Assembly (NCBI GenBank): GCA_000733355.1
Contig: JNVV01000038.1
Span: 389,414 to 453,413, forward strand
Direction: 5' to 3'
DNA length: 64,000 nt
From: Falciphora oryzae
Taxonomy: Eukaryota > Ascomycota > Sordariomycetes > Magnaporthales > Magnaporthaceae
The notes under the pieces were generated by a model that was not told the origin of the DNA, searched no databases, and was given only the letters and a program-made list of their open reading frames with translations. The position numbers were made by a program, and so were the translations under genes. This document shows, one piece after another, positions 31,127 through 43,334 of this stretch (its first letter is position 1; each line of letters opens with the position of its first letter).

Positions 31127-32799
31127 ATGGCGTTCTCAACTCTGAGAAACCTCTTTGTGCTCCTGTTCGCCGTCGCTCTCTCGGGCGTCGTTGCTCAGGC
31201 TCAGGATGCCCCTCTCTTTGTCCAGGGTGGCCTTGAAGATGCCACTGCCTCTAGCGATGTTTACAACGCTGGTGGTACCGTCTCCGTTGGCGGCTTCACC
31301 ATGGAGGTCCCTAAGAATGTTCTCGTGCAGTTCCCCGCTGCCTGGGTTCCTTTCAAGGACTTCGCCGCCAAGAAGGCTGAGTTCAACGGCTACGAGACTC
31401 TGGTAAGCTCCCACGAGTCTTCCGTAGCTGCCCAAGTCTCCCGAATCGTGCTAAGTCGCCACGCTTCTAGGTCATCGGCAACTTCATCAACAACATCCCA
31501 CGCGTCGCCCAGATCATTGTCTACGAGTTCTTTGAGGGCCTTGCTAGCGGCTTTATCGAGAACGTCGACTTCGCCGACGGCTCCCTGAAGATCGTCAACG
31601 GCCCCAAGATCCGCATCTCGGACCCCAACGCCGTCTTCTCCAAGGGATACGCCGGTGCCCCTGAGTTCACTGCCGATGACGAGAGCCCCAGCATCACGTC
31701 CTTCTCGGGCTTCCCCATGTGCATTCCTCGTAACAGCACCGACCCTCTCTGCCCGCTGAGCAACCGCCCCTTCGCTGGCCCCGGCACCTTCGTTGCCCCT
31801 GACCCGCTCGTCATGGCTCCCCTCCAGGCTGGTGACTTCATCACCTGGCAGGGCATCAGGAAGGGCGACGAGGTCATCGCCTTCAGCATCGTTGCGCAGA
31901 ACACGCAGATCACGACCATCGGCGACATCGTCTACGTCCGCATGGAGCTTGCCCGTCTCGGTATCGACAACCCCAACCCCAACGCTGAGATCGCCGAGAC
32001 CCGCTTCATCGGCTTCGTCTCCAACAACCGCGCCACCGTCTCGCTGTACGCCATGGACGTGCACCCTTGCACCGGCAAGACCACGGACCGCATCATCGCC
32101 AGCATGGGCCTCCGCGGCGGCCGCAACGTCCAGAACAGGTTCGAGTACCGCAATGAGATGCTGTCGCGCTACACCCGCGAGTACCGCGTCACCGCTGAGA
32201 TCGGCGGCATTGAGAAGACCCGCACTACCAAGAACGGCCTGATTGCCGGCACCTACATCCAGCCCGTCAATGTCTGGATCCCCGGCGAGCAGGATGTGCC
32301 CGGCGTCCCGCCCGTCTCCCACGACTTCTCCGAGATGGCCTTCCTGACCAAGGGCGTCGGCGCCGACGAGAACGGCAACATCTGGGGCCCTCTTGAGCCT
32401 TTCCCGCAGACCGGCCTGTTCATCGAGGACCAGAACTGCCCCGTAGTCGTCCGCCCCACCCCCACCTCCTCTGCCGTTCCCTCCTCCACCTCTACTGAGG
32501 GCGCTGCCACCACCACCTCGACTGAGGGCGCTGTCACCACCACCTCGACTGGGGGTGCTGCCGCCACCACCTCGGCTGCCGATCCTGCCGTCACCTCCGA
32601 CGCCGCCGCCGCCCCCGCTGCTGGCCCCATCTCTGTCCGCCGCCGTGCCATCGAGGGTTACTACACCCGCGAGCGCGCCGAGGCTGTCGCCGACGCCGAG
32701 AACAAGAAGACCACCGACGGCCCCGTTCAGGTCTCCGCCGTCGAGGAGGCTCTCCTCGCCGAGGCCCGCGCCAAGAAGGCCAACCGTATCGCTGCCTAA
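31127..32799 (+). CDS. Secreted protein of unknown function, 534 aa
   Basis: Exon 1 is 31127-31402, the intron 31403-31470 (68 nt; GTAAGC, GTGCTAAG, TCTAG) and exon 2 31471-32799. It starts with a signal peptide (MAFSTLRNLFVLLFAVALSG, cleavage near VVAQA). The body is rich in beta-type sequence: GGTVSVGGFTMEVPKNVLVQ, then GDFITWQGIRKGDEVIAFSI and later VYVRMELARLGIDNP. A Thr/Ser/Ala-rich tract at residues about 435-480 (three TSTEGA/TSTGGA units) looks O-glycosylated. A charged helical tail follows (EEALLAEARAKKANR). Codon use is strongly C-ending, as in well-expressed genes. I do not recognise a catalytic family; no GPI signal is seen at the C-terminus. Confidence 0.85.
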
Positions 32800-33408
32800 G
32801 CTCGTTTAGGCAACAACAAACGATCACTACAGGGACTACAAATTCCACGACATGAGAAACGATAAGCATGCAATGTATCAATGCCAGGACCAATAACCTT
32901 CTATCTACCCGATTAATCATGTAATTAGCTGGATGATTTGGATCAATGTTACTCGCTATTCCCAGCGAAGAAATCTGTAGTTGCCTGGTGAAATGATCAA
33001 TGCTGGTGGCTGAAGTGATGAGATTGTCCACCGTCAGTCCCTCATGTAGTCGCGCGCTCGTCGCATTTGGAAAGCGATATCCGTGACTGTTTACCTCATT
33101 CGACCATAAGGCTGTGGCAGTGCGGGTCTGTCATCTTTGCTTGGCCATCGCCCTGCATGGCCCTGGCAATGCCACGGACGTTAGAACCGACGAGATACAA
33201 AAATAGGAAACGGTCTATCGGAACAGCTCTCTCAGAAGGGGATAGTTCATTTCAAGCTCACTCCTGGTCACATTTTCAAGGGGATGAAATGCCAGATCTC
33301 CGAGTATAAGGTGCAGCATAGGTGCCCAGTTCCAGGTTGATATCACAAGTCCACACCAGCAGCCCGCACCACTTGCATAGAGAGCTCCTTGACCAGTCAA
33401 AAGCAACC
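32800..33408. other. Intergenic
   Basis: 3' region of the preceding secreted-protein gene and promoter of the next one. No gene seen. Confidence 0.45.
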
Positions 33409-34098
33409 ATGAAGCCCCAGTACCCCCTAGCTTTGCTGGCTTTCTTTGCCAGTGGCGTAAGTCCTTGACGTTCTACTGCCCAGATGACAGAATTCCGCGT
33501 TGCAAAGCCTACGCGTGCTAAGAGGGTCTTGCAGGCTCCAGCCGCCGCCGCGCCGGAGAACCCCGGCCCGGTCCTCCGGACACCCGAGCAAGTAGAGACT
33601 GAAGGGCACATCAGTCTCGGGGTTCTGGAAGTGCAAGACCCACGGTTTCCGGGGATGACCTTTACCGGGCCCATCGACAAGGCCCTTGCCGAGATGAAGG
33701 CCCCCGGCGACGACGACGACGGAGGCCCCGTAACCACGCCGAACCCTTTCGTCACCGCCGCTCGCGACAAGCGGCAAAGCCGGTCCAACTACAACTGGGG
33801 CAGCCACGTGCGCACCTGGTACAGCTGCATCGAGCCCATGACGACGCTCATGCGGATGAACCGCAACGCGCGCCGCCGGGTGAGCGGGGGCGTGGACCGC
33901 TGCGCCCGCACCAGCTGCGCGCGCGGCTGCGGGCTGTGGCTCTGCAACCGGACCAATAGCGACCAGTGGGTGTCGTGCGTGGACATCCCGGGAGATATCA
34001 ACACCATTGCCAACGCCTGCCAGGACAGCTTCGGCCGCATCAGGGGCCGTCTTGACTTCCCGAATCACTACATTACTCTTGGGAAGCACGACTGCTGA
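33409..34098 (+). CDS. Small cysteine-rich secreted protein with propeptide, 203 aa
   Basis: Exon 1 is 33409-33456, the intron 33457-33534 (78 nt; GTAAGT, GTGCTAAG, TGCAG) and exon 2 33535-34098. It opens with a signal peptide, MKPQYPLALLAFFASG followed by APAAA. An acidic pro-region (APGDDDDGG) ends at a dibasic Kex2-like site in ARDKRQSRSN. The mature part of about 100 residues has eight cysteines (YSC, DRC, TSC, RGC, LWLC, VSC, NAC and the C-terminal KHDC), enough for four disulphides, with Arg-rich stretches between. No known family recognised. Secretion, a Kex2-type site and paired cysteines suggest an effector-like or antimicrobial-like protein; that is inference. It lies 0.7 kb from the edge of the transposon block. 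Confidence 0.75.
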
Positions 34099-34775
34099 TT
34101 ACCGGGGGTGGCGCGCATGTCGGCTCATTTTCTGGAGACGTCGCTTTCCCACAAACACTAACGCCCGTTTTGTTGTCGTTTCTTTTCTCTTGGCTCCTCA
34201 CCTTGGCTGGAGCTATAATTAGATGGAGCATTTTTGCTCCTGACATATTCGCTCTTCAACTAGCGATAGCACCTGATCCAGCCGTTTGTGGGAAAATACT
34301 TGCCATTTTGGATTGAATGTAGCAATTGCCTTGCTTGTTCGCGCGCGCCTTTTGATACCATCTCGAACATTGTATGGATATTCTCTGATAATCAGTAATT
34401 GGTAGGTAGCTGTATCGCTAATGTCGCAAACCCTCCCGGGCCGCTCAAAAACTCCCGCTCGTACAGCGGCCGAATGCGACCTGAATCCGGGTATTGTCGC
34501 TTTGGGAATGGGGACATGCCCCCTCCGTGCCCTTGCATGACCAGACCTTGTCGGCTAGCTCCTCCCCTGCCCCTTTGCATAGTGCCTCCAGTCGAGGGTA
34601 GGGGTTTCCACCAATGGCTAGGCGATAAAAAGAGCGGGCGTCGGCTGCCAGCCAAACTGGAAAGAGCTTCTATATAATCCGTGGTGCATATAATGAGCCC
34701 GACAGAACAGACATCAGTGTCCTCCTGACGTTCCAACCCCAGATATTGCCCACTGACGGCATCCCACGCGATTTG
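34099..34775. other. Intergenic at the edge of the repeat block
   Basis: 3' region of the cysteine-rich gene and promoter of the CBM1 gene. No gene seen; composition is still normal here. Confidence 0.4.
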
Positions 34776-35025
34776 ATGGCTCGGTTCACAATCACTGGTA
34801 TTATTGCCGCTGGGCTGGCCCTCACAGCCAGCGCACAAGTTCCTGTCCGGGGCCAATGCGGTGGCACTCGGTGGTCTGGTGGAACCACCTGTGTCGCGGG
34901 CGCGTATTGTGCCTCGCAGAACGCTTGGTACCGTAAGGAGAAGCAAGGCCATGGGCTCCACGCTCCAGGAGACGGCACTGACATGGCCCCTTTCCAGACC
35001 AATGCCTCCCAGGAACCGCACCAGC
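34776..35025 (+). pseudogene. Secreted CBM1 protein cut off by an LTR
   Basis: Exon 1 (34776-34932) encodes a signal peptide MARFTITGIIAAGLALTASA followed directly by a family-1 cellulose-binding module: GQCGGTRWSGGTTCVAGAYC. A 65-nt intron (34933-34997; GTAAGG ... TTTCCAG) splices inside the last turn and gives NAWYHQCLPGTAPA, completing the module with its paired cysteines and aromatic residues. The coding sequence then runs into an LTR at 35026. A module at the N-terminus followed by a PGTAPA-type linker is usual for secreted plant-cell-wall enzymes such as family-6 cellulases or esterases, so the catalytic domain has probably been lost or displaced. The enzyme type cannot be known. Confidence 0.8.
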
Positions 35026-35311
35026 TGTCACACGGAAGAACCTGTGGACTCACCTAATCGGCCCCACAGAAGGTCCGGGAACCGGTATAGGTGCCTAACG
35101 GCCCCGAGGCCCAAAGGCCGAAGGCCGGAATGGCAGTGTGAATCATATACTTAATACTTCGCACGGATCACAGGGTGGTTTATATAAACCCTGCCATCTC
35201 CTATGTCCTCCATGAAAGATTCCTTCTTCCTCAAGCATCTCTTGAGCCCATAGAAAGATTATCTGCAATCTAGAGATTCTTTCTCCAAGCCGTCTTTGAC
35301 CCCTTGTTACA
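35026..35311 (+). repeat. LTR of gypsy family B, copy 1
   Basis: 286 bp, starting TGTCACACGGAAGAACC and ending CCCCTTGTTACA (TG...CA). Two further copies lie at 52732-53026 (inverted) and 62450-62744. It contains GGTTTATATAAACCC, a likely TATA region. The flanking five bases differ on the two sides (CCAGC, GGTTT), so this is not a simple solo LTR; a recombination or deletion has joined it to the following fragment. Confidence 0.8.
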
Positions 35312-35374
35312 GGTTTGGGTGCGCCATTTGGTGGTGTGCGCTACTTAGTGGTGAACCACGTTAAGCCAAAAATA
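35312..35374 (+). repeat. Right end of a Fot/pogo-like element (TIR fragment)
   Basis: The sequence ends GGTGGTGAACCACGT followed by TA, the same outer terminus as the elements at 47952-50245. Inside it are two related blocks (CGCCATTTGGTGGTG and CGCTACTTAGTGGTG), matching the two-block layout of those TIRs but with different block sequence. Its left part was removed by the LTR at 35026-35311. It sits at a TA within element A's reverse-transcriptase region, as shown by comparison with element C. Confidence 0.65.
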
Positions 35375-35903
35375 GTAGGAAGTGCTAAAGGAATAACTAA
35401 AGGAGGATTTGCTAAAAGGATTTATTAAGCCTTCCAACTTTCCTATTGGATACGGGATATTATTCGTGCTAAAAAAAACGGAAAGGAACGGATATGTATC
35501 GATTACCGACCGCTAAACGAGGTAACTATTAAGGATTGATATCCTTTGCCTTTTATCGACGAGCTACGGGATAAGTTTAGCAAAGCCAAGTATTTTACGG
35601 CTTTGGATTTACGCAAAGTTTATGGCCTATTACGGATTAAAGAGGGTTAGGAATGGATGATAGCTTTTCGGACGAGATTTGGGGTTTTTAAGTTTTTAGT
35701 AATAACTTTTGGGCTTACTAATGCGCTAGCTACATTCTAGCGGATAATTAACTACGTATTGCGAAAGTACTTCGATATTTTTATCCTCGCATATTTGGAC
35801 GATATCCTAATTTTTTTTGGAAATATTGGAAAAATATAAGGAGTATGTGCATAAGGTGTTGCAAAAGCTGCAAAATATTAAGCTTTTAATTAACTTAAAA
35901 AAA
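35375..35903 (+). pseudogene. Element A reverse transcriptase, first part
   Basis: Translates as Ty3/gypsy reverse transcriptase: SNFPIGYGILF, then KKNGKERICIDYRPLNEV, FSKAKYFTALDLRKVYGLL, and AYLDDILIF with the catalytic YLDD-type box. Several in-frame TAG/TAA codons interrupt it, mostly where element C has Trp, Gln or related codons. It stops at the LINE insertion and continues at 43637. Confidence 0.8.
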
Positions 35904-36004
35904 AAACGTTGCGAGCTTGAAATCGCGCAGCCGGACAGCCCTCCGAGATAATTTAATTTTAATACCGGAATCGAACTCCTCGCACCCGACTTAACCCAGG
36001 ATCG

Positions 36005-37260
36005 ATGCCGCATTGGGCGCGCGCCGACGGCGCGGGCCTAAAATCGATGGAAGTCGATTCCGGGCTCGCGGCCAGTCGACACGCCTCAACAGTAGATCCC
36101 CCTAACGCGCCTCCGGACGCGCAAGGGAATGCCGACACCGACAAAAGACCGGCGCGCGGCCGTCAGGAGGAAAAAAAAAACGAAATCATTAATAAGCTAA
36201 AGCCCTTTGTAATTAGTAAAAAGTTGCTAAAAATCCTGCAACTGGTATCGGAACTAACGAAGCTAAAAGTTGACGCGGAAACGGCTTGCAAACGCGACGC
36301 CACCGAAAACGGACCGGTAACCAAAACGACATTATAAAAATTAAAAGCAAAAATATTTATAAAAGTTAAAAATGCACTAATTAACACTAGAAAGTCCTAC
36401 GCCTTTGCCTTCGCCACGGACCTACCGGCCTTAATACTGGACGGAAACGCGCCGAACCGAACGCGATAACAATACCCGAACACAACGCATCCCCCCCCGC
36501 GATTTATACCGTTAAAAGTCGAACGCGAAATAATCGTAGCCGTAAAAAAAGCCCCGGAAGCAATTAAAAACCGATCGCAAATCGACACCTAGCGGGCACT
36601 AAATAACCAATTCGGTACGGCGGTGCGGGTAACGAAGCGGCTTTAAAACGGAAACGTAATAGTATGCTTTTACGCAAACGCAAGCGAATATAAAAAAAGG
36701 AACGAATAGGTGAAAAAAGTGTTTGGAAACTAGGCAACGATCCGGGAACGGACATACGACGTAGTAATTAAAGGAATAAAACAAACAATACTACCGGAGG
36801 ACCTAAACCAACTTACTCGTAACCTAAACGCCGAAAACTAAAACGCGGAAGTTAAATCGGTGCACGTATAGCCAGCCTGCACCCTTTACGGATACGCCAT
36901 AGTATTAGCACAAATCGGGTCCGCAACCGCCGCGAACCAAATTTGCAAACAAAAACTAATAATATAAGCGGAATTATTCAAATGCGAACCGTTTACACTA
37001 AACGCTAAAGCCACCTAATGCTATAACTACTACGAATGGGAGCACCGATAAAAGTTTTGCAAAAAACCGGGCCGCTACCCGCATTACGGAGGACCGCAAC
37101 ACTAAAAAGGAAAAAATCAATGCAACGCCCACCCCTAATATAATAAAGCCATACCCAAATGCGCAAATTGCGGCAAACCGCACCCAACGTTTAACCGGGG
37201 CTGCGAAATAACGTAACGGGCGATCGGAAAAGCGAAAAAAGCATATTAAAACCGGCCAAA
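36005..37260 (+). pseudogene. LINE ORF1 (gag-like, zinc knuckle)
   Basis: Starts with a Pro/Asp-rich segment (RPARGRQEEKKNEI) and contains a helical Lys/Glu-rich middle. Near 37140-37210 it has the gag-type motif KCANCGKPHPTFNRGC, typical of Tad/I-clade ORF1 proteins, preceded by another Cys/His group (FCKKPGRYPHYGG). Many TAG/TAA codons interrupt it. These proteins bind the element RNA. Boundaries are approximate. Confidence 0.65.
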
Positions 37261-37699
37261 AAAATTTATATTAGAAAAATTAGCCCTTAAACAAACAAAA
37301 GCTACCACCACCTTCCCCATCTTCCAAACGCGCATACCCCCCGACATTGGAAAACCACCAAACCCCAGCAAAAGGCGCAAACAAAACTCGGACACAAATA
37401 ACGACTCCCTAATCCGGTCCCCCGGCCGTTAAGGACCCGGCAAACCCCGTAAAAACTCGCAGCCACCTAAGGGCCGGACCGCTATACGACCGCCACCTAT
37501 AACAAACCACGCCCCTAAAACGAGCTCCCGGCTAGCTTAACCCCCAACTACGGCAAACGAACAAATTTAAATAAAAGCAGCCGGAAAACAAAAACAAACA
37601 CCGGCCCCGTTAAAGCCGCCACCCTCATCCAAACCGCTACCGATTAAAAATAGCATAATCCCGTTTGACGTATAAAAACGCCTATTAAAATCCCTATGG

Positions 37700-40600
37700 T
37701 AATAACAATCCTATATTGAAATATAGGAAAAGGAAACGGAAAAGGAAATATATTGCTTTTTAGCAAAAAGGAATACGACATAATAGTTATATAAAAACCG
37801 GAGCTAAACCGGTACGGAAACCCGAAAAAACCGGCCGGATGCAATTACGAGCTAATATATTACTAAATAAATACAAAATCGAACGCAGCACTATACGTCC
37901 ACTAACAATTAAACCCGGCAACGTGGAAAAGCCGAAACGGATACGATTAAGCAACAATTACATTACAAACCTTAATAGGAAATATCGACATTTATTTAAT
38001 ATATTCGCCAAACCCCCGGGCACTAAAAGAATGGCATACCCCTTTAACCGAAATCGAAACAATACCGCCTCGGAACCACGCCGTATTAATAGGGGATTTT
38101 AACATGCACTACCCAATATAAGATATGCACAATCGGGAAAACGCTAAATCCGAGCTATTATTCGCGCTAACGCACCGGTGGCGGCTCGAATTAGCAACGT
38201 TTTATAAAAAAATAATAAAAAAAAGGTTCGGCGAACGAAAAAGCACTATCGACTACGCGTAAGTATCCGATACTTTAGCTATCAAATACGAAAGCAAAAA
38301 CGACGAAATAAAGGGGTCGAACCACCACCTTTAAATAATTTCGATCGATTGCGGAACGGAGCCGTTCCGCAAAAGGAAAGCAGAAGGATAGGTGTGAAAA
38401 AAGGTTAATACCAACCTTAAAAACGATAAAAAAAAAGCGCTACAACTAGCTAAATAATACATCGAAATCAAAGATATAAAAACGCTAAACGATATAAATA
38501 ACCAAATGGACACACTAATAAACCAACTAACCCAAATCGCTAACGAACTAATACCGAAACGAAAAACTATAACAAATTTCAAACTAGCACCGTATTGGAA
38601 TTCGACGCTTACGAAATTAGCTAAAAAAACGAAGCGGTACCAACGCGCATACATACGGCTAAAAATATAAAAAAGCTACAAAAAACTAAAAGCAACCGAT
38701 AAAACCTTTATTAAAAAAAAAAGGAAGGTTTTTAACGCATATTGGAAAAAGTTTATTAAGGAAGCGTTAAAAAAACAGGATTTAAAGCCTGTTTTTTAAA
38801 ACATCGAACGATAAGCGAAACTACGGAGCCATAAGAAACGGGACCCAATTAGGTTACCGGACCTAAACCGGCTTGGAAAAGGAAATTAAAGGCTAGCGAA
38901 CTCCTACGCTAATAAGGCCACAGTTCTAGCAGCCAAGTTTTACCCCAACCCGGAAGCGGACCTGACAAACGTCGGGGACACCACGTTCGAAAATCACACT
39001 TTCACTAACCCATTCCCAATTAATTACCGAATAGACCCCAAAGGAAACGAAATACTAACGGCCTTAAAAAAAACCCGGAATTAAAAAGCCCCGGGAGCGG
39101 ATAACCTACCGAACGGACTATTAAAAGCGTACGGGGAACTATACTAGGAAGCTATATCCAAAATAGCTAACGCCAGCTTCGAATTCGAATACTTCCCAAA
39201 GCGCTTCCGAAACGCACTAACGGTAATGCTCCCCAAACCGGGGAAAAATACGGAAAATAAAAAAACAGCAAAAAGGTGGCGACCGATCGCACTCCTTTCG
39301 TCCATATCCAAAGTTATAAAAGCGATCGTAGGAATACGGATCGCAACCGAGGCGGAAAAAAGAAAATTGTTGCCGGAAAGGCAAATGGGTAACAAAAAAA
39401 AACGCAACACCGAGTTTGCTATTAAATAAGTAATAGATACCGTAATAACGGCGTAAAACTACGGCGTTACAATTTCGCTACTACAATTCGACCTATTAAA
39501 AGCATTTAATAACGTCAACCACACCAAACTTTTCGATACCTTACGAAAATAAAAATTCCCGCCAAAAACAATTAGGTGGATTAAAAGCTAGCTAACAGGC
39601 AAAATGGCCCGGCTCCAGTTCGATGGAAATACGTTTACGCCCATACAAATAACAGCAGAAGTACCACAAAGCTTACCACTTTTACCCATACTATTTATCC
39701 TATACATCGCGTCGTTTTACAACAAATTAGAAAAAATACCAAAGATAACGGTAGTCGGCTTCGCCAACGACACCAACCCCATAGCAATAAAAGGAACCAT
39801 AGCGGAAACGGCCCGGCTGCTAAAACGGGCTTAAAATACGTACCAAACATAGGCAAAAAAGACAAAAATAACGTTTAACGCGGCCAAAACCGAACTGCTC
39901 CATTTTATTAAAACCTTAAACCGGACCCGGGTCCGTACCGGAAACATACAAATGCAACTAACGCTATCGGCGAAATTTTTAAAAATTTGGCTAAACTATA
40001 AGCTAAATTTTAACGCCCATACCAAATAGGCAAAAGGCAAATAAGAAAAACAGCAGCTTGCAGTAACAAAACTCGCGGCGGCAACGTAAGGAAGCAGCCT
40101 CGCACGCGCGAAGCAACTGTACGCGGTCGTATACCGCAATGCATTAGCTTATAAAACGGCAGCCTACCACCTACTAACGGAACCCTAAGGTCGGCCCCGG
40201 GGCGCAGCCAAAAAAATGGCGAAAAAACAAAAAGCATATTTTAAAATAGTAGCTAAAGCTTATAAAGCAACCTCGCTAGCACATTTCGAAATAAAAACCC
40301 ACGTACTGCCTTTAAACTTATATTTAAACGAAAAGGTTATAAACACGGAAAATAAATAGGAAAAAACCGGGATAACGCAACGCATTAACGAAATAACAGC
40401 GAAAATAACGGACCGTTTCTAAAAACTCGGCTATAAAAAACGAAAAAAAAAGCCCCACCCTTAAAACGGACAAACGAAAAAAAAATGGGCAGTACGATAA
40501 AACCGGCCCGAAACAGCGCTAAAACCGAAACGAGCACCCGCCCCTTACGGAAAGGATTAGAAATCCAAACACAAGCACGCAAAACGCTGAAACCTTAACG

Positions 40601-41060
40601 TAACAATGGAATAGAAGTTAAAAATAGCCAATACGACGGCAACAGCAAAAAAAGCGAACCGGTACAAAACCGCGTACCTAGCGAACAACCCCCTATTTAC
40701 GGAAAAAATGGTTAAATACTACGAAAAGATGTTAAAAGCATACAATTTGGTAGCAATCCAAATTAAAACGGAAAAACTAAAGCTAAACTCGTTCCTATTT
40801 AGCAAAAGCGTACCCGACGCGGCGACGCCACTATGCGAATATAACAACGGATAAAAGGAAACAACGTAGCACGTATTAACCCAATGCGCCCAATAGGATA
40901 AACAGCGGGAAAGCACCGGGCTAACGCAAACAAATAGCCGGAAAGCGTATTTCGAGCTATAAAAAACAAAGGGCACACCGTTTAAAAAAATAGCACGCAT
41001 AATATTTCGCACAAAAAAACTATTAAATTTTAAAGCGGCTAAAAAGGCAAAAAAAACGCA
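37700..41060 (+). pseudogene. LINE ORF2 (endonuclease and reverse transcriptase)
   Basis: The endonuclease domain shows LIGDFNMHYP near 38090 (apurinic-type GDFNxH). The reverse transcriptase shows KAPGADNLPNGLLKAYG near 39100, KRWRPIALLSSISKVIKAI near 39270-39330, PQSLPLLPILFILYI near 39670 and VVGFANDTNPIAI near 39750, where FADD has become FAND. A C-terminal PLNLYLNEKV segment and a Cys/His-like ending (PLCEYNN, THVLTQCAQ-like) follow. TAG and TAA codons occur at many Trp and Gln positions, so it is dead. Confidence 0.8.
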
Positions 41061-43088
41061 TAAAGAAAAAAAAAAAGCAACGCTACCGAACCGAAAACGA
41101 ACCGAACCAAAAAAAACCATAAAAAAACAAACGAAAGCACCATACCCGAAAAGCGAAAAGGAAAAAAAAACCACGCAAATACCGACGCTACGCAACCGAG
41201 TCGCTATAAAAAAAAAACCGAAAAAACTACTAAAAAAGGTTAGCAAAAAAAACGACGACGGAAGCCATCATCGTTTATATCCCGCTTTATTTTATTAAAA
41301 ACGTCCTCCCGGCATTCCGACAATATTTTGTTAAAAACGTCCTCGGTAACGTTTTGCCGAAAAAAAACTTAAAAAATACCGTAAAATTAGCAGATTGGAA
41401 ACGGACAGCAAAAGCGAAAAAACAAACACCTACCCGTATTTTGGCCCGCTTAAAAGCCAGTTTTTCCATCCGAATGCGATTTTCCGTATTTTATTTAGCA
41501 ACGATCCTTTCGGCCCAGCCCGATATAGTTTAGCCCGGGGGCACCATATTACCAGAAAAGGAACGGATTAAACCCGAACCACCAAAAGCAGCTACAGTAA
41601 CGAAAGCATTCCTAAAACTAGCAAAAAACGAGCGGCTAAACCCGGCGCCGGAAGGAATACCGGACCGCTTAAAAATATCCTTCGAAACACGGTAATACCC
41701 GGCGATCGCATACTCTAAACCGGTATAACGAACTTAAAAAGAAAAAAAATGTTAGAACAAAACAAATAACGGCCCGAAACAAAAGCGGTACACACCTTAG
41801 CAGCAGCATAGACATCCGCAAACGCAATATCGCGGTCCGCACTAATTTTAAGCAAAAATTGCATATAGCGATAATAAGCACGAAAAACAACGGCAACCTA
41901 ATCCTCGGAACCAATAGGAAACTACCGCAACGGGAACGAAACGTTAGCGACGAAATCGCAAACGGATACCAAAAGGAAGCGACCAACCTAAACGCAAACA
42001 CCACGCGACTAAATGCAACCCACACAAATAAAGCCTTTGGTAGCTGGAATTACCATATCAGCAAAACCGGAAACGGAACGGAAAAAAGCAAAATAAAAAG
42101 CGCTACACACAAGCCTTATAATAGCACCAGCGCACAGCACCGGCACCGTCGATACCGTTAACGAAACGCTAAAAATAACCAACGCACATTTTACACAAAA
42201 AATTAGGAAATTAAAAAAGCGGAACAGGAAAAACAACGGGGCGGCAAACATACACTATATCGTCGTAAAAAACGCAATTGTCGGGGACCTTAACCGCCAG
42301 CAAATACTCTAATTAACTATACAAACGGTAAAGCTAGGAAAAAAAAAGGAAATTAGCAACAAAATAGGGAAAAAAACGGAACAAAACCGTACCCACAGTT
42401 TTAATACGAAGGTTTTAAACGCCGTCGCCCAAACCGCCGTCGCTCGAACCGCTGCCGTCGTTTTCGTCCGCAAACGGAAAGCGACTGCAAAAACGACTAC
42501 CACCGCCACTACCACCACCACCATTGCCACTAGCTACAGCGGCGGGAACGGCGCGGCTACCGCCCGTAGCTCCGCTGCCAGGATTGCCACCGCAACCGCC
42601 ACCACTACCACCGCGGGGAAATTTAAAAGCTTTATCTTTAAAAGCCATACTACAAAAAAAAACAGGAAACGGAGGGGAAACGAGGCGCGAGCGAACAGGA
42701 ACCTAAATACAAGCAAAAGAAAAAAAAGCGCGGGCAAAAAGGCAGGACCGGAAACGGTAGTAAAAAAAAAGCGAAAAGGAAAAAGGAAAAAAAAAAAAAA
42801 GGCCTTTTGTAACTAGGAAAAAAAAGGCCGGTAAAAACCCGGATCCGAAAGGAAACAAAAGGAAATCACCACTAAAAACCACAACGCACAACAACGCAGC
42901 AACAAAAAAAAGTTACCCAAATAACGCGATTTAAAAAAAGGGAAACAATTAACAAAAAAATTAAATACAAGCTACAAAGGCGGACCCGAACCGTACGCGA
43001 AATAACGGCCCCGGAAACAGGTACCTACCAAAAGCTAAATCACCCAAAATTACGAAACAAAACGCCAAACCCGGAAAGCCCGCCCGCG
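41061..43088 (+). other. 3' part of the LINE, no clear ORF
   Basis: About 2 kb, A-rich on this strand, between the end of ORF2 and the tandem repeats. A GGC/GGT-codon stretch on the minus strand (42415-42648) gives a Gly/Ser-rich frame, most likely an accident of a simple-sequence tract (CCACCACC). It may hide a second nested fragment, but no domain was recognised. Confidence 0.4.
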
Positions 43089-43334
43089 GCTGGGACCCGG
43101 AGCAAAGCCGGGCCAACTTACGCGAAAAAGCTATATTAGGGCGCTACAATACGAGTACTAATACAAACATTCCGCTACGAAAGCGAAACCCGATACCAAA
43201 GCGCTGCCCCGGTTGGGACCCGGAGCGGAACCGGGCCAACTCACGCGGAAAAACCACACCAGAACGCTATAACACGAATACCAACATAACCGTTTCGCTA
43301 CGAGGGCGAAACCCGGCACCGAAACGCTACCCCG
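43089..43334 (+). repeat. Two tandem 123-bp units in the LINE 3' region
   Basis: Unit 1 starts at 43089 (GCTGGGACCCGGAGC) and unit 2 at 43212 (GTTGGGACCCGGAGC). Both keep CCGGGCCAACT, ACGCG, GCTACGA and GGGCGAAACCCG-type blocks at the same spacing. Differences are largely G/A, as in the surrounding damage. Confidence 0.8.

Noticed and set aside
31390..32322. 310-codon minus-strand frame
   Set aside because: Antisense shadow of the secreted 534-aa protein, produced by its strong codon bias.
40719..41246. 175-codon minus-strand Phe-rich frame
   Set aside because: Antisense of the A-rich damaged LINE; Phe/Val bias comes from AAA/AAC on the other strand.
42415..42648. Gly/Ser-rich minus-strand ORF as a separate gene
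   Set aside because: Simple-sequence tract inside the LINE, antisense to it; no other support.
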